64,000 bases of DNA, from positions 558,001-622,000 of the forward strand of contig NZ_CP183878.1 in NCBI RefSeq assembly GCF_048572895.1, in the 5' to 3' direction. This DNA is from Psychrobacillus sp048572895 (GTDB lineage: Bacteria; Bacillota; Bacilli; Bacillales_A; Planococcaceae). Both the position numbers and the translations under genes were made by a program. Shown here piece after piece: positions 26,862 through 35,639 of this stretch (the first letter of the stretch is position 1; each line of letters begins with the position of its first letter). Under the pieces are notes generated by a model. It ran no database searches. It was given only the letters and a program-made list of their open reading frames with translations, and was not told the origin of the DNA.

Positions 26862-27312
26862 GCCTAATTCCTTTTATGCATATGTATACACTTAGAAAAG
26901 TTAAAGCACCACACATATCTAGAAATACATCCTGCCATGAAGGAGTTCGCCCACCTGTCAGCTGTTGGTGATATTCATCGGCAATTGCCAATATAAGTGT
27001 GAACAGCAGCGCTAACAAAAATCGATATCTGATCTTTGACAAAATAGCATAGAAGCCTAATGCTACTAAACCAAATAGAAAGAAATGGGCACTTTTTCTA
27101 ATAACAAACTCGACAAAATGATAATAGCCCCGTTCTTCGACAGAGATTATACGACCCCAATAAGGTATTTCAACTTTCTTCAGCTGATCTTCTAGAGGTT
27201 TCGCAGCTAAAAAGTCTTCAAATATAGGTATTAGAGACTGTTGCTCGTATGTTTGACTAGAAGAGAAAAACAAAATAGTCATGAGTATAAGTAAGAAAAT
27301 TAGTTTTTTCAT
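26848..27312 (-). CDS. VanZ-like membrane protein
   Basis: This protein is 154 aa from ATG 27312. An in-frame ATG at 27381 would add 23 residues; neither start has a clear ribosome binding site, and 27312 is preferred because a membrane segment (MKKLIFLLILM) begins there. It has about four membrane helices and the VanZ-family signature RKSAHFFLFGL ... ADEYHQQLTGGRTPSWQDV. Family members include the teicoplanin-resistance protein VanZ; most have no proven role. It diverges from the polysaccharide operon, sharing about 170 bp of upstream DNA with it. Confidence 0.85.
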   Translation of the reverse strand: MKKLIFLLILMTILFFSSSQTYEQQSLIPIFEDFLAAKPLEDQLKKVEIPYWGRIISVEERGYYHFVEFVIRKSAHFFLFGLVALGFYAILSKIRYRFLLALLFTLILAIADEYHQQLTGGRTPSWQDVFLDMCGALTFLSVYICIKGIRQKIR

Positions 27313-27421
27313 AATAAAATAGTACCACATATTGAGTAGGATATCATTTTCATAAAATAGTCGAAAATATACATATTCCATCGAAAACTGTGAGAATTTG
27401 TAATGTAACAGGTAGAATTTA

Positions 27422-27430
27422 TGCTATAAT
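27422..27430 (+). promoter_or_regulatory. Extended -10 promoter of the polysaccharide locus
   Basis: TGCTATAAT (27422-27430) is a perfect extended -10 element 53 bp before the first gene of the locus. The -35 region is poor, as is usual for extended -10 promoters. Confidence 0.6.
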
Positions 27431-27482
27431 GGAAACAATTAGTATATAAACCAATTGGGAAGTGAAGGGGAAACAATTTAAT

Positions 27483-28214
27483 ATGGAAGAAACTATTAGT
27501 TTACAGGATTTATTTAAAACGATTAAGAAAAGAATTGCTTTAATTATCGGGTTAACTTTACTAGCAGTAATTATTGCAGGCGTTATAAGCTACTTCTTTA
27601 TCACACCAATCTATCAATCTTCAACACAAATTCTTGTCAATCAACAAAAAGTCGAACAACAACAACAATATAATTCCCAAGACATACAAACGAATCTTCA
27701 ATTGATTAATACATATAACGTAATTATTAAAAGTCCAGCAATTCTATCAAAAGTAATTCAAAACTTAGACTTAGATACAACCCCGGCCCTACTTACAAAT
27801 AAAATCACCGTTACGAGTGAACAAAATTCACAAGTAGTAACAATCAGCGTGCAGGATCCTGAATCCTTTAAAGCAGTAGATATTGCAAATACAACTGCAC
27901 AAGTATTTCAACAAGAGATTAAAAACTTAATGAATGTCGACAATGTGAATATTTTATCACCAGCAATTCAACCGGAAAATCCATCGCCAGTTAAGCCGAA
28001 CAAAATGCTTAATATGGCAATTGCTGGAGTGATAGGGTTAATGCTTGGGGTAGGAATTGCCTTTTTACTAGAATACCTAGATACAACTATTAGGAAGGAA
28101 CAAGATGTAGAAGAGCTCCTTCAGTTACCAATACTAGGCTTGATAAGTCCAATTCCTGAAAACAAAGAAGTGGATCTTATGACAAATGTAAGATCACGAC
28201 GGAAGAAGGTGTAA
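27483..28214 (+). CDS. Polysaccharide chain-length regulator (Wzz/CpsC/YwqC type)
   Basis: This 243-aa protein is taken from ATG 27483, where the family-typical start MEETISLQDLFKTIKKR begins; GTG 27462 is the longer alternative. Two membrane segments (near 20-42 and 180-200) flank an extracytoplasmic region with coiled-coil Gln-rich sequence, and the Pro-rich signature PENPSPVKPNKM precedes the second. By family it activates the partner tyrosine kinase (28217) and sets polymer length. It is the first gene of the operon, with the kinase following after 2 nt. Confidence 0.92.
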   Translation: MEETISLQDLFKTIKKRIALIIGLTLLAVIIAGVISYFFITPIYQSSTQILVNQQKVEQQQQYNSQDIQTNLQLINTYNVIIKSPAILSKVIQNLDLDTTPALLTNKITVTSEQNSQVVTISVQDPESFKAVDIANTTAQVFQQEIKNLMNVDNVNILSPAIQPENPSPVKPNKMLNMAIAGVIGLMLGVGIAFLLEYLDTTIRKEQDVEELLQLPILGLISPIPENKEVDLMTNVRSRRKKV

Positions 28215-28216
28215 AC

Positions 28217-28924
28217 ATGGCTAAAAAGAAAAAAACAAATAGTTTAAAAGATGTAGCTCGTAAACTTGTAGTGGTAACAGACCCAAAGTCTGTAGTATCC
28301 GAGCAGTTTCGTACGACCCGTACAAACATAAACTTCTCTGTGCCAGATGGTGACTTAACTACACTTCTAGTAACGTCTTCCTTACCAGCTGAAGGGAAGT
28401 CTACAGTATCCGCAAATTTAGCCTGTTTATTTGCGCAGGAAGGTAAAAAGGTAGTTCTGATTGACGCAGATATGCGTAAGCCGACTGTGCACTATACGTT
28501 TCATCTAACCAATACGATAGGATTATCTAATCTCTTAACAAAAAAATCAGATGTAATGGAAGCAGTTAAAGAAACAGACATAGAAAACCTGAAAATTATT
28601 ACAAGCGGGCCTATTCCTCCCAATCCTGCTGACTTACTTAGTGCAAAGTCGATGGATGAAATAATAGTAGAACTGAAAAAAGAATTTGATCTTATATTAT
28701 TTGATGCACCGCCCGTATTATCTGTGACGGATGCACAAATTTTGGCTAACAAAAGTGAGGGAACTATCTTGGTCATCAGTGCTGGATCAACCGATAAGGA
28801 TAGTGCAGTAAAAGCAAAAGAGTTGTTATTAGCGTCGAAAGCGAAAATCATCGGGACTATCATGAACAACTTCAAGCTTGAAAAAGATCATTACTACTAC
28901 CAGTACTATGGTACTAACGAGTAA
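28217..28924 (+). CDS. Capsular/exopolysaccharide tyrosine autokinase (CpsD/YwqD type)
   Basis: This 235-aa cytoplasmic BY-kinase has Walker A (SSLPAEGKST), Walker A' (VVLIDADMRKP), Walker B (LILFDAPPV) and a C-terminal tyrosine cluster (DHYYYQYYG) that is the autophosphorylation site in this family. It needs the membrane adaptor encoded just upstream for activity. The stop codon lies in a terminator stem, so readthrough would set the level of downstream genes. Confidence 0.94.
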   Translation: MAKKKKTNSLKDVARKLVVVTDPKSVVSEQFRTTRTNINFSVPDGDLTTLLVTSSLPAEGKSTVSANLACLFAQEGKKVVLIDADMRKPTVHYTFHLTNTIGLSNLLTKKSDVMEAVKETDIENLKIITSGPIPPNPADLLSAKSMDEIIVELKKEFDLILFDAPPVLSVTDAQILANKSEGTILVISAGSTDKDSAVKAKELLLASKAKIIGTIMNNFKLEKDHYYYQYYGTNE

Positions 28925-28954
28925 AAGCACTTAGGTGACTTTTACTCTTTTTTT
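28919..28954 (+). terminator. Terminator overlapping the tyrosine kinase stop
   Basis: gagtaaaag/cttttactc (28919-28927 with 28939-28947) is a perfect 9-bp stem followed by seven T's. It separates the regulatory pair from the rest of the locus. Confidence 0.88.
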
Positions 28955-28990
28955 ATACCTTAAAATAGAAGATTTAGGAGAATTTAAAAA

Positions 28991-29758
28991 ATGATAGATA
29001 TTCATAGCCATATTTTATATGGAGTTGATGATGGACCAGCTCAACTAGAAGAGACAATAGAAATGTTAGAACAGGCGCTTAAAGAGGGTATTACGGAAAT
29101 AATATCCACCTCACACGCATTCCATCCACAATTTAATGCAAGTGCTACTATAGTAACGGAACAAATTAAATTATTGCAGCAAACGATAGAAGAAATGCAG
29201 CTACCTTTAAAATTGCATATTGGTCATGAAGTGCGATTAAAAGACAATTTAGTTGAACTAATTCAAGAACAGAAGATTCACACGCTTGCTGGCTCCAAAT
29301 ATTTGCTACTTGAGCTACCTTCGAGTGGCATACCTAAATATACAGTAGATATTATTCATCAGTTATTATCAGAAGATATTTTACCTATCATAGCGCATCC
29401 AGAAAGAAACAAAGCGATAGCGGATAATCCATCTCGACTGGCAAAACTCATTAATCACGGGGCTGTTGCACAAATAACGGCTGGGAGCTTAGCGGGACAT
29501 TTTGGACGAGGGATTCAGAAGTTATCATTAGAGCTAGTAGATGCAAACTTAGTACATACGTATGGATCGGATGTACATAATTTGAAAAAAAGACCATTTA
29601 AATTTGATGATGGGTTAAGATATCTAGAAAAGCATAAGAGATTAGATGCTGTCGACATATTTCTTGAAAATAATGCAAGAATCGTAGAAAACAACGAAAT
29701 AATTATTTTAGAGCCAGAAGAACTAGGTAAACAAAAATGGTGGAATATATTTGCGTAA
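28991..29758 (+). CDS. Tyrosine-protein phosphatase of PHP type (CpsB/YwqE)
   Basis: This 255-aa protein has the PHP-fold metal motifs DIHSHILYGVDDGP at the N-terminus, then HEVRL, IAHPERN and YGSDVH near the C-terminus. By family it is a manganese-dependent phosphatase that reverses phosphorylation of the BY-kinase two genes upstream, completing the usual triad. The start at ATG 28991 has TTAGGAG upstream. The 214 bp after it hold only a promoter. Confidence 0.92.
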   Translation: MIDIHSHILYGVDDGPAQLEETIEMLEQALKEGITEIISTSHAFHPQFNASATIVTEQIKLLQQTIEEMQLPLKLHIGHEVRLKDNLVELIQEQKIHTLAGSKYLLLELPSSGIPKYTVDIIHQLLSEDILPIIAHPERNKAIADNPSRLAKLINHGAVAQITAGSLAGHFGRGIQKLSLELVDANLVHTYGSDVHNLKKRPFKFDDGLRYLEKHKRLDAVDIFLENNARIVENNEIIILEPEELGKQKWWNIFA

Positions 29759-29917
29759 GTAAATACAATTTAATAATTTTGTGATGAAAGTAAGAAAGTT
29801 ATTCTGAAGTCTATTATATTTTAGTACTAACGAAAATTCTGTGTATATAACTAAAGTCCTTAATTTACGGATGATATGGGTAAAAAGGAAATATATTCTC
29901 CCACTAAATTTCCAAAG

Positions 29918-29926
29918 TGATATAAT
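29918..29926 (+). promoter_or_regulatory. Extended -10 promoter before the dehydratase gene
   Basis: TGATATAAT (29918-29926) matches an extended -10 element and lies 47 bp before the next start. It suggests that the biosynthetic genes have their own promoter in addition to readthrough. Confidence 0.5.
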
Positions 29927-29972
29927 TACTTGTAGCCATTTTTGGAAGATTATGTTGAAAAGGAGTGTTTAG

Positions 29973-31820
29973 ATGTCCTTACAGAAAAGAATGTCGTTAT
30001 TAATAGTTGTCGATTCTGCTATCGTATTATTTTCCATATATTTAGGATACTTTGTACTCTACCCAATAAACAATCTTTTTAGTAATACATTCCTTTTAGC
30101 GAGCTCTCTTGCGATTTTCATAGCTCATCATGGATTTGCTATGTATTACGGACTTTATCGAAAAGTATGGGAATATGCCTCCATTCGGGAGCTTGTATCT
30201 ATTTATAAAGCAGTTACGCTGTCGATTTTAACAGTAGCATTAGTGCAATATTTAGTAAGAGGAGATGTATTAGTACGTGCATTATCTATTACATGGATGC
30301 TACACATCTTACTAATTGGAGGATCTAGGCTTTCGTGGAGAATATTCCGGGATACATATATATTAGGAGAAAAGTCGGCGGAGGAACGCAAACGAACATT
30401 AATCATTGGAGCGGGCTCAGCTGGAACGATGATTGCACGCCAGCTACTAAAAAATACAGATTCTCCACTAAAGCCAATAGCTTTTTTGGATGACGATGCT
30501 GCGAAAAAAGGCTTAGAAATCTTTAATATACGCGTACTTGGTGGATCAGACATTATTGCTGAAGCGGTATTAGACTTGAATATTGAGCATATCATTATTG
30601 CCATTCCGTCGATGGATAGATCGACTGGTGCTATTCTTATGCAGCGTTGCCTTGATACAGGTATCCGTACACAAACAATGCCACTTATCGAGGATTTACT
30701 GACTGGTAAGGTTTCTGTCAATGAAATAAGAGATGTGAAAATTGAAGATTTACTAGGTCGTGACGAAGTAGAACTAGATTTAAATGCGATATCTTCTAAA
30801 CTAACCGATAAAAAGATTTTAGTAACCGGAGCGGGCGGCTCTATTGGTTCTGAAATCTGTCGACAGGTAATAAGATTCAATCCAAAAGAAATCATTCTAC
30901 TCGGTCACGGAGAAAATTCTATCTATACTATAGACATGGAATTGCGTCAAAAGGTTTCACCCAATACGAAAATAATTCCACTTATTGCAGATGTACAAGA
31001 TCGTAATCGAATCTTTGACATTATGGCAAAATATAAACCGGATGTAATTTATCACGCTGCAGCTCATAAACATGTACCCCTTATGGAGTACAATCCGATG
31101 GAAGCGGTAAAAAATAATATATTTGGTACAAAAAACGTTGCAGAAGCAGCCGATATATTTGGGATTGGTCATTTTGTCATGATATCTACAGACAAAGCAG
31201 TAAATCCCCCGAATGTAATGGGTGCTACAAAACGTTTTGCTGAGATGATTGTTCAGAATCTTGCGAAAGAAAGCGAGACGAAATTCGCAGCTGTACGTTT
31301 TGGAAATGTTCTAGGTTCTAGAGGAAGTGTCGTACCACTATTTAAAAAGCAAATAGCAGCAGGTGGACCAGTCACAGTGACAGACCCAGAAATGACTCGC
31401 TATTTCATGACTATTCCAGAAGCATCTAGACTGGTCATTCAAGCAGGAACACTTGCAAGTGGTGGAGAAATTTTTGTTCTCGACATGGGTGAGCCAGTGA
31501 AAATTATTGACTTAGCTAAAAATCTTATTAAACTATCAGGCTATAACGAAAATGATATAAGGATTAACTTCGCAGGCATCCGACCTGGGGAGAAGCTATT
31601 TGAAGAATTATTAGACGAAAATGAAATTCAAAGCAAATACGTATTTCCGAAGATTCATATCGGAAAAGCAACTCCGATCAGTACGATGGAATTAGAGTAT
31701 GTTTTAGAAAAACTACCGGAAATTTCTATCGATGAGATGAAGCAATTACTAATTGGACTTGCTAATCGGAAGAATGTGAAATCATTGGTAGCGGCGACTT
31801 ATGCGGATGGGGTTAATTAG
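29973..31820 (+). CDS. Membrane UDP-sugar 4,6-dehydratase (PglF/CapD/EpsC type)
   Basis: This 615-aa protein has four membrane helices in the first 120 or so residues, a first Rossmann-like domain (GAGSAGTMIARQ) and a C-terminal extended SDR domain (VTGAGGSIGSEICRQ, then STDKAVNPPNVMGATKR with the catalytic region, and RFGNVLGSRGSVVP). By family it converts UDP-GlcNAc to UDP-4-keto-6-deoxy-GlcNAc, the first step to bacillosamine-like sugars. It fits the aminotransferase, sugar transferase and acetyltransferase encoded at 33300-35639. The start at ATG 29973 has AAAAGGAGTG upstream. Confidence 0.9.
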   Translation: MSLQKRMSLLIVVDSAIVLFSIYLGYFVLYPINNLFSNTFLLASSLAIFIAHHGFAMYYGLYRKVWEYASIRELVSIYKAVTLSILTVALVQYLVRGDVLVRALSITWMLHILLIGGSRLSWRIFRDTYILGEKSAEERKRTLIIGAGSAGTMIARQLLKNTDSPLKPIAFLDDDAAKKGLEIFNIRVLGGSDIIAEAVLDLNIEHIIIAIPSMDRSTGAILMQRCLDTGIRTQTMPLIEDLLTGKVSVNEIRDVKIEDLLGRDEVELDLNAISSKLTDKKILVTGAGGSIGSEICRQVIRFNPKEIILLGHGENSIYTIDMELRQKVSPNTKIIPLIADVQDRNRIFDIMAKYKPDVIYHAAAHKHVPLMEYNPMEAVKNNIFGTKNVAEAADIFGIGHFVMISTDKAVNPPNVMGATKRFAEMIVQNLAKESETKFAAVRFGNVLGSRGSVVPLFKKQIAAGGPVTVTDPEMTRYFMTIPEASRLVIQAGTLASGGEIFVLDMGEPVKIIDLAKNLIKLSGYNENDIRINFAGIRPGEKLFEELLDENEIQSKYVFPKIHIGKATPISTMELEYVLEKLPEISIDEMKQLLIGLANRKNVKSLVAATYADGVN

Positions 31821-31843
31821 TTACTGAATAGGGAGTGTATAGG

Positions 31844-32731
31844 ATGCAAAAAGTTAGAAAAGCCATTATACCAGCTGCAGGGTTAGGAACACGCTTCCTC
31901 CCTGCGACAAAAGCAATGCCGAAAGAAATGCTGCCGATTGTCGACAAACCAACCATTCAATATATTGTGGAAGAAGCTATAGAATCTGGTATTGAAGATA
32001 TTATTATTGTAACAGGGAGAGGGAAAAGATCGATTGAAGATCATTTCGATAACTCGTTTGAACTGGAGCAACTACTTGAAGACAAAGGCAAGATGGATGT
32101 ACTAGCAGATGTTCGTAAATCCGCCAACATTGAAATTCACTATATTCGCCAAAAAGAACCAAAAGGTCTCGGACATGCTGTATGGTGTGCACGTAAGTTC
32201 ATTGGTGACGAACCATTTGCCGTATTACTAGGAGACGATATTGTCCAAGCAGAAACACCAGGCTTAAAACAATTGATGAATGTGTTTGATAAAAAGCAAA
32301 CATCCGTTATTGGAGTTCAACAAGTAGAAGACCATCAAACACATCGTTACGGTATTATTGATCCCTTATCACAAGTGGGTCGTACATATGAAGTTCGAAA
32401 TTTTGTAGAAAAACCAACTGCTGGGACAGCACCATCGAATTTGGCTATTATGGGGCGGTATATTTTGACTCCTGAGATTTTCAGTTTCTTGGATAGACAG
32501 GAACAAGGAGCAGGTGGAGAGATTCAACTGACGGATGCGATTCAGTATTTGAATGAATTGCAGACTGTATATGCTTACAATTTTGAAGGTAAGCGTTATG
32601 ATGTTGGGGAGAAGTTGGGTTTTATACATACTACTGTGGAGATGGCACTTCAACGTGATGAGTTAAGAACTGATTTACTTCTGTATCTTGAGAATCTATT
32701 AGAGCACGAGAAAAATCTAAGTAGAAAATAA
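31844..32731 (+). CDS. gtaB: UTP-glucose-1-phosphate uridylyltransferase
   Basis: This is a 295-aa enzyme. ATG 31844 is preferred (GGGAG about 9 nt upstream) over GTG 31835. The nucleotide-binding signature PAAGLGTRFLPATKAMPKEM and the FVEKP and GEIQLTDAI motifs are intact. It makes UDP-glucose for galE, for wall glycolipids and for the polymer. A partial second copy of its C-terminal end lies just downstream (32839-32988). Confidence 0.94.
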   Translation: MQKVRKAIIPAAGLGTRFLPATKAMPKEMLPIVDKPTIQYIVEEAIESGIEDIIIVTGRGKRSIEDHFDNSFELEQLLEDKGKMDVLADVRKSANIEIHYIRQKEPKGLGHAVWCARKFIGDEPFAVLLGDDIVQAETPGLKQLMNVFDKKQTSVIGVQQVEDHQTHRYGIIDPLSQVGRTYEVRNFVEKPTAGTAPSNLAIMGRYILTPEIFSFLDRQEQGAGGEIQLTDAIQYLNELQTVYAYNFEGKRYDVGEKLGFIHTTVEMALQRDELRTDLLLYLENLLEHEKNLSRK

Positions 32732-32761
32732 TCCACTATATAATAGAAGGAAGTCATATAA

Positions 32762-32838
32762 ATGAACGAAAGAATCTTCCTTTCATCTCCACATATGAGT
32801 GATGAAGGCTATGATAACATCTTAACCAAGAGCAGCAT
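32762..32838 (+). pseudogene. 5' fragment of a DegT-type aminotransferase gene
   Basis: A ribosome binding site (GAAGGAAG) and a start reading MNERIFLSSPHMSDEGYDN match the usual beginning of sugar aminotransferases of the PglE/LegC type. The frame loses similarity after about 25 residues and runs directly into a gtaB fragment. It is not the start of the intact aminotransferase at 33300, whose N-terminus is different. Confidence 0.7.
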
Positions 32839-32988
32839 GTGTATGCTTATGATTTTGAAGGTAAGTGATATGATGTTGGGGAAAAGTTAGGGTTTATACA
32901 GACTACTATTGAGATGGCTTTGTGGGATGATGGGTTGCGAGATGAGTTGTTGGTTTATCTTGATGAACCGATGACTAGCGTTTGGTGA
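32839..32988 (+). pseudogene. gtaB C-terminal fragment with internal stop
   Basis: It reads VYAYDFEGK, stop, YDVGEKLGFIQTTIEMALWD and onward, aligned to the end of gtaB (VYAYNFEGKRYDVGEKLGF). The Arg codon cgt has become tga. It appears to derive from a duplicated gtaB end joined to the aminotransferase fragment. Confidence 0.9.
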
Positions 32989-33070
32989 TATAGGAAATAG
33001 CATAAAGAAGCCCATTTGGCTTTGCTTTTATAAAGATTTAGATATTTGTTTACAAAGAGATGTAATTAAT

Positions 33071-33150
33071 AGGAAGGCAGTCTTGATAAATCCAAGATAG
33101 AATATTTCTTCCAACCCCACATACTAGTGATTATTTAGATTGAATGATGA
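33071..33150 (+). pseudogene. Second degraded copy of the aminotransferase 5' fragment
   Basis: The DNA aataggaaggcagtc and the reading RIFLPTPHTSDYLD-stop parallel the fragment at 32762 (RIFLSSPHMSDEGYD). The rest of 32989-33299 has no gene; a TATAAT at 33255-33260 could be a -10 box for the next gene, but lacks a good -35. Confidence 0.6.
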
Positions 33151-33299
33151 ATCCAACTTAAGTATAAAGAAAGTTGGATGGGTATTTAGTGGTTTAGTAG
33201 TTGGTTGGACATAATGAAAATTCCAGTTAAGCACTAAGCAACTATAGTAACATTTATAATGCTATAAACCTAAATCTGAATAAAGCGAGGAAAACTTAA

Positions 33300-34526
33300 A
33301 TGAAAGATACTGAAGTGAGAAATATACCTTTCTCTCCCCCTGATATAACTGATGCAGAGATTGCAGAAGTTGTAAAAGCGATGAAGTCTGGTTGGATTAC
33401 AACTGGACCAAGAACGAAAGAGTTTGAAAAGAAAATAGCTGAATATGTGGGTACAAATAAAGCTGTTTGCTTAAATTCCGCAACTGCAGCTATGGAGCTT
33501 ACTCTTCGTATTTTAGGGATAGGACCTGGTGATGAGGTCATTACTTCTGCATACACCTACACAGCATCTGCTTCAATTATTGAACATGTTGGGGCGAAGA
33601 TTGTGTTAGTTGATACCGCATCAAATTCTTTTGAGATGGATTATTCAAAACTAGCAGATGCGATTACAGATAAGACAAAAGCTATAATTCCTGTCGATAT
33701 AGCAGGGAAGATGTGTGACTACAATACGATATATGAGATTGTAGAAAGCAAGAAAGACCTATTTAAAGCAAACAACCAACTTCAAATGTTATTTAATAGA
33801 ATAATTGTAATGACTGATGCGGCACATGCATTTGGAGCTGAAAGAAATGGATTGAAATGTGGACAAGTTGCAGATTTTACTTGCTTTTCTTTCCATGCAG
33901 TAAAAAATCTTACAACAGCAGAAGGTGGTGCTGTTGTTTGGAGTAATGGCATTGGGTTAGATGATAAATGGCTTTATAAACAATATATGCTATATAGCCT
34001 TCATGGCCAGTCTAAAGATGCACTGGCAAAAACACAAATAGGTGCATGGGAATATGACATTGTCTATCCCGCATATAAGTGCAATATGACGGATATAATG
34101 GCTGGATCTGGATTAGTACAATTAAATAGGTATGAAGGTCTCATGAAAAGACGTAAAGAGATTATTGAGATGTACGATAATGCACTATTGCCACTAGGTA
34201 TTCAAAGTTTGCAACATTATGGTGAGGACTTTTCTTCTTCGGGGCATCTTTATTTAGCGAGGATTCCTAGGATTACGGAAGTTGAGAGAAATGAAATAAT
34301 TATTAAAATGGCAGAGGCTGGGATTGCTTGTAATGTTCACTATAAGCCACTGCCTATGTTTACGGCTTATAAGAATTTAGGGTTTGAGATTAGTAATTAT
34401 CCAAACGCCTTAGCCATGTATCAAAATGAAGTTACGCTACCACTCCATACTTTGTTAACAGATGAAGATATTGAGTATGTTATAAATGCATTTAAGAGTG
34501 TAATTAAAGAAGTTAAGCAAGGGTGA
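33300..34526 (+). CDS. DegT/DnrJ/EryC1 family sugar aminotransferase
   Basis: This 408-aa PLP enzyme has the catalytic lysine at Lys202 in SFHAVKNLTTAEGGAV and the family motifs SATAAMELTLRILGIGPGDE and HLYLARI. By family it transfers an amino group to a 4-keto nucleotide sugar, here most likely the product of the dehydratase at 29973, giving UDP-4-amino-4,6-dideoxy-GlcNAc (PglE-like role). A segment near 135-155 is longer than in many homologues. The sugar transferase follows after 4 nt. Confidence 0.9.
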   Translation: MKDTEVRNIPFSPPDITDAEIAEVVKAMKSGWITTGPRTKEFEKKIAEYVGTNKAVCLNSATAAMELTLRILGIGPGDEVITSAYTYTASASIIEHVGAKIVLVDTASNSFEMDYSKLADAITDKTKAIIPVDIAGKMCDYNTIYEIVESKKDLFKANNQLQMLFNRIIVMTDAAHAFGAERNGLKCGQVADFTCFSFHAVKNLTTAEGGAVVWSNGIGLDDKWLYKQYMLYSLHGQSKDALAKTQIGAWEYDIVYPAYKCNMTDIMAGSGLVQLNRYEGLMKRRKEIIEMYDNALLPLGIQSLQHYGEDFSSSGHLYLARIPRITEVERNEIIIKMAEAGIACNVHYKPLPMFTAYKNLGFEISNYPNALAMYQNEVTLPLHTLLTDEDIEYVINAFKSVIKEVKQG

Positions 34527-34530
34527 TAGT

Positions 34531-35124
34531 ATGTATAAAAAGTTATTAAAAAGAGCTATAGATCTAATATTAGCATTAATAGGATTACCTTTTTTGTTAA
34601 TTATTTTAATAATTATTGGACCAATCATTTACTTCCAAGATAAAGGTTCAATATTTTATAATGCTCCAAGGTTAGGTAAAAATGGCGAAGTTTTTAGTAT
34701 GTATAAATTTCGTTCAATGAAATTAAATGCACCTGATTTAAGAAATAAGGACGGATCAACCTTTAATTCTGAAGGTGATCATAGATTAATTCAGATTGGC
34801 AAGTTCATTCGTAAGACAAGTTTAGACGAAACACCGCAACTACTAAATATTATTAAAGGTGATATGAGTATCATTGGACCAAGACCAGATTTACCAGAAA
34901 TGAATAAAAGATACACTACTGAAGAAAAAATAAAATTAGCTGTACTTCCTGGCATAACGGGGTATTCTCAAGCATTTTATCGTAATTCTGTTGAACAAGA
35001 GGATAAATTAAAGCAAGATGTCTTTTATGCAAAAAACTATTCATTCAAGCTAGATATAAAGATATTCTTTAAAACACTAGAAACAGTAATTTTGAGGAAA
35101 AATGTTTTCAAAGGAGAACAGTAA
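34531..35124 (+). CDS. Initiating phosphoglycosyltransferase (PglC-like)
   Basis: This 197-aa monotopic membrane enzyme has one N-terminal re-entrant helix (about 12-35), motif MYKFRSM, the catalytic Asp-Glu dyad in TSLDETPQLLNIIKGDMS and the IIGPRPDLPEM signature. It transfers a phospho-sugar from the UDP-sugar to undecaprenyl phosphate, starting repeat-unit assembly. The short PglC-like form without extra N-terminal helices fits a diNAc-bacillosamine-type first sugar. The stop overlaps the next start (TAATGG). Confidence 0.92.
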   Translation: MYKKLLKRAIDLILALIGLPFLLIILIIIGPIIYFQDKGSIFYNAPRLGKNGEVFSMYKFRSMKLNAPDLRNKDGSTFNSEGDHRLIQIGKFIRKTSLDETPQLLNIIKGDMSIIGPRPDLPEMNKRYTTEEKIKLAVLPGITGYSQAFYRNSVEQEDKLKQDVFYAKNYSFKLDIKIFFKTLETVILRKNVFKGEQ

Positions 35125-35639
35125 TGGATCAAAAATATTATTTAAGAGCATTGGATTCGAAGGATAAGGATTATTTATTAAAGTGGAATAGAGATGATGA
35201 GATTAGAAATCTTACTGGTGCTCTCTTTCCAGCGTCATATCTTGAGCATGAACGATGGTTTGAAAGCAAAGCTCTATCAACCACAGAAAAAATGTGGTTA
35301 ATCGTCTCTGCTAATAATGATGAACCTATTGGTACAGTGGGTTTAAAAAACTTAGATTATATAAACAGTAATGTAGAGATTTTTATTTATATTGGTGAAA
35401 AAGACTATTGGGGAAAAGGAATTGGGAGCCAAGTAATTTCTGAAATCGTTGACTTTGCTTACAATACTCTAAATTTTCATAAAGTATATCTCTACGTATT
35501 TGAATATAATAAAAGAGCTATAAATATGTATGAAAAAATTGGCTTTTCAGTAGAAGGTGAACTAATTGATAGTCTATATAGAAATGGCCAATTTTATAAC
35601 AAATTTATTATGGGAAAGATAAGGGGTAAATTAATTTGA
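35124..35639 (+). CDS. GNAT N-acetyltransferase, probably acting on a UDP-amino sugar
   Basis: This 171-aa protein has the GNAT acetyl-CoA loop in DYWGKGIGSQVISEI, followed by the HKVYLYVFEYNKRAINMYEK segment typical of RimJ/RimL/PseH relatives. Its place between a PglC-like transferase and a dehydratase/aminotransferase pair suggests N-acetylation of the 4-amino sugar. Canonical PglD is a hexapeptide-repeat enzyme, so this would be a non-orthologous replacement resembling PseH. It overlaps both neighbours by 1-4 nt. Confidence 0.85.
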   Translation: MDQKYYLRALDSKDKDYLLKWNRDDEIRNLTGALFPASYLEHERWFESKALSTTEKMWLIVSANNDEPIGTVGLKNLDYINSNVEIFIYIGEKDYWGKGIGSQVISEIVDFAYNTLNFHKVYLYVFEYNKRAINMYEKIGFSVEGELIDSLYRNGQFYNKFIMGKIRGKLI

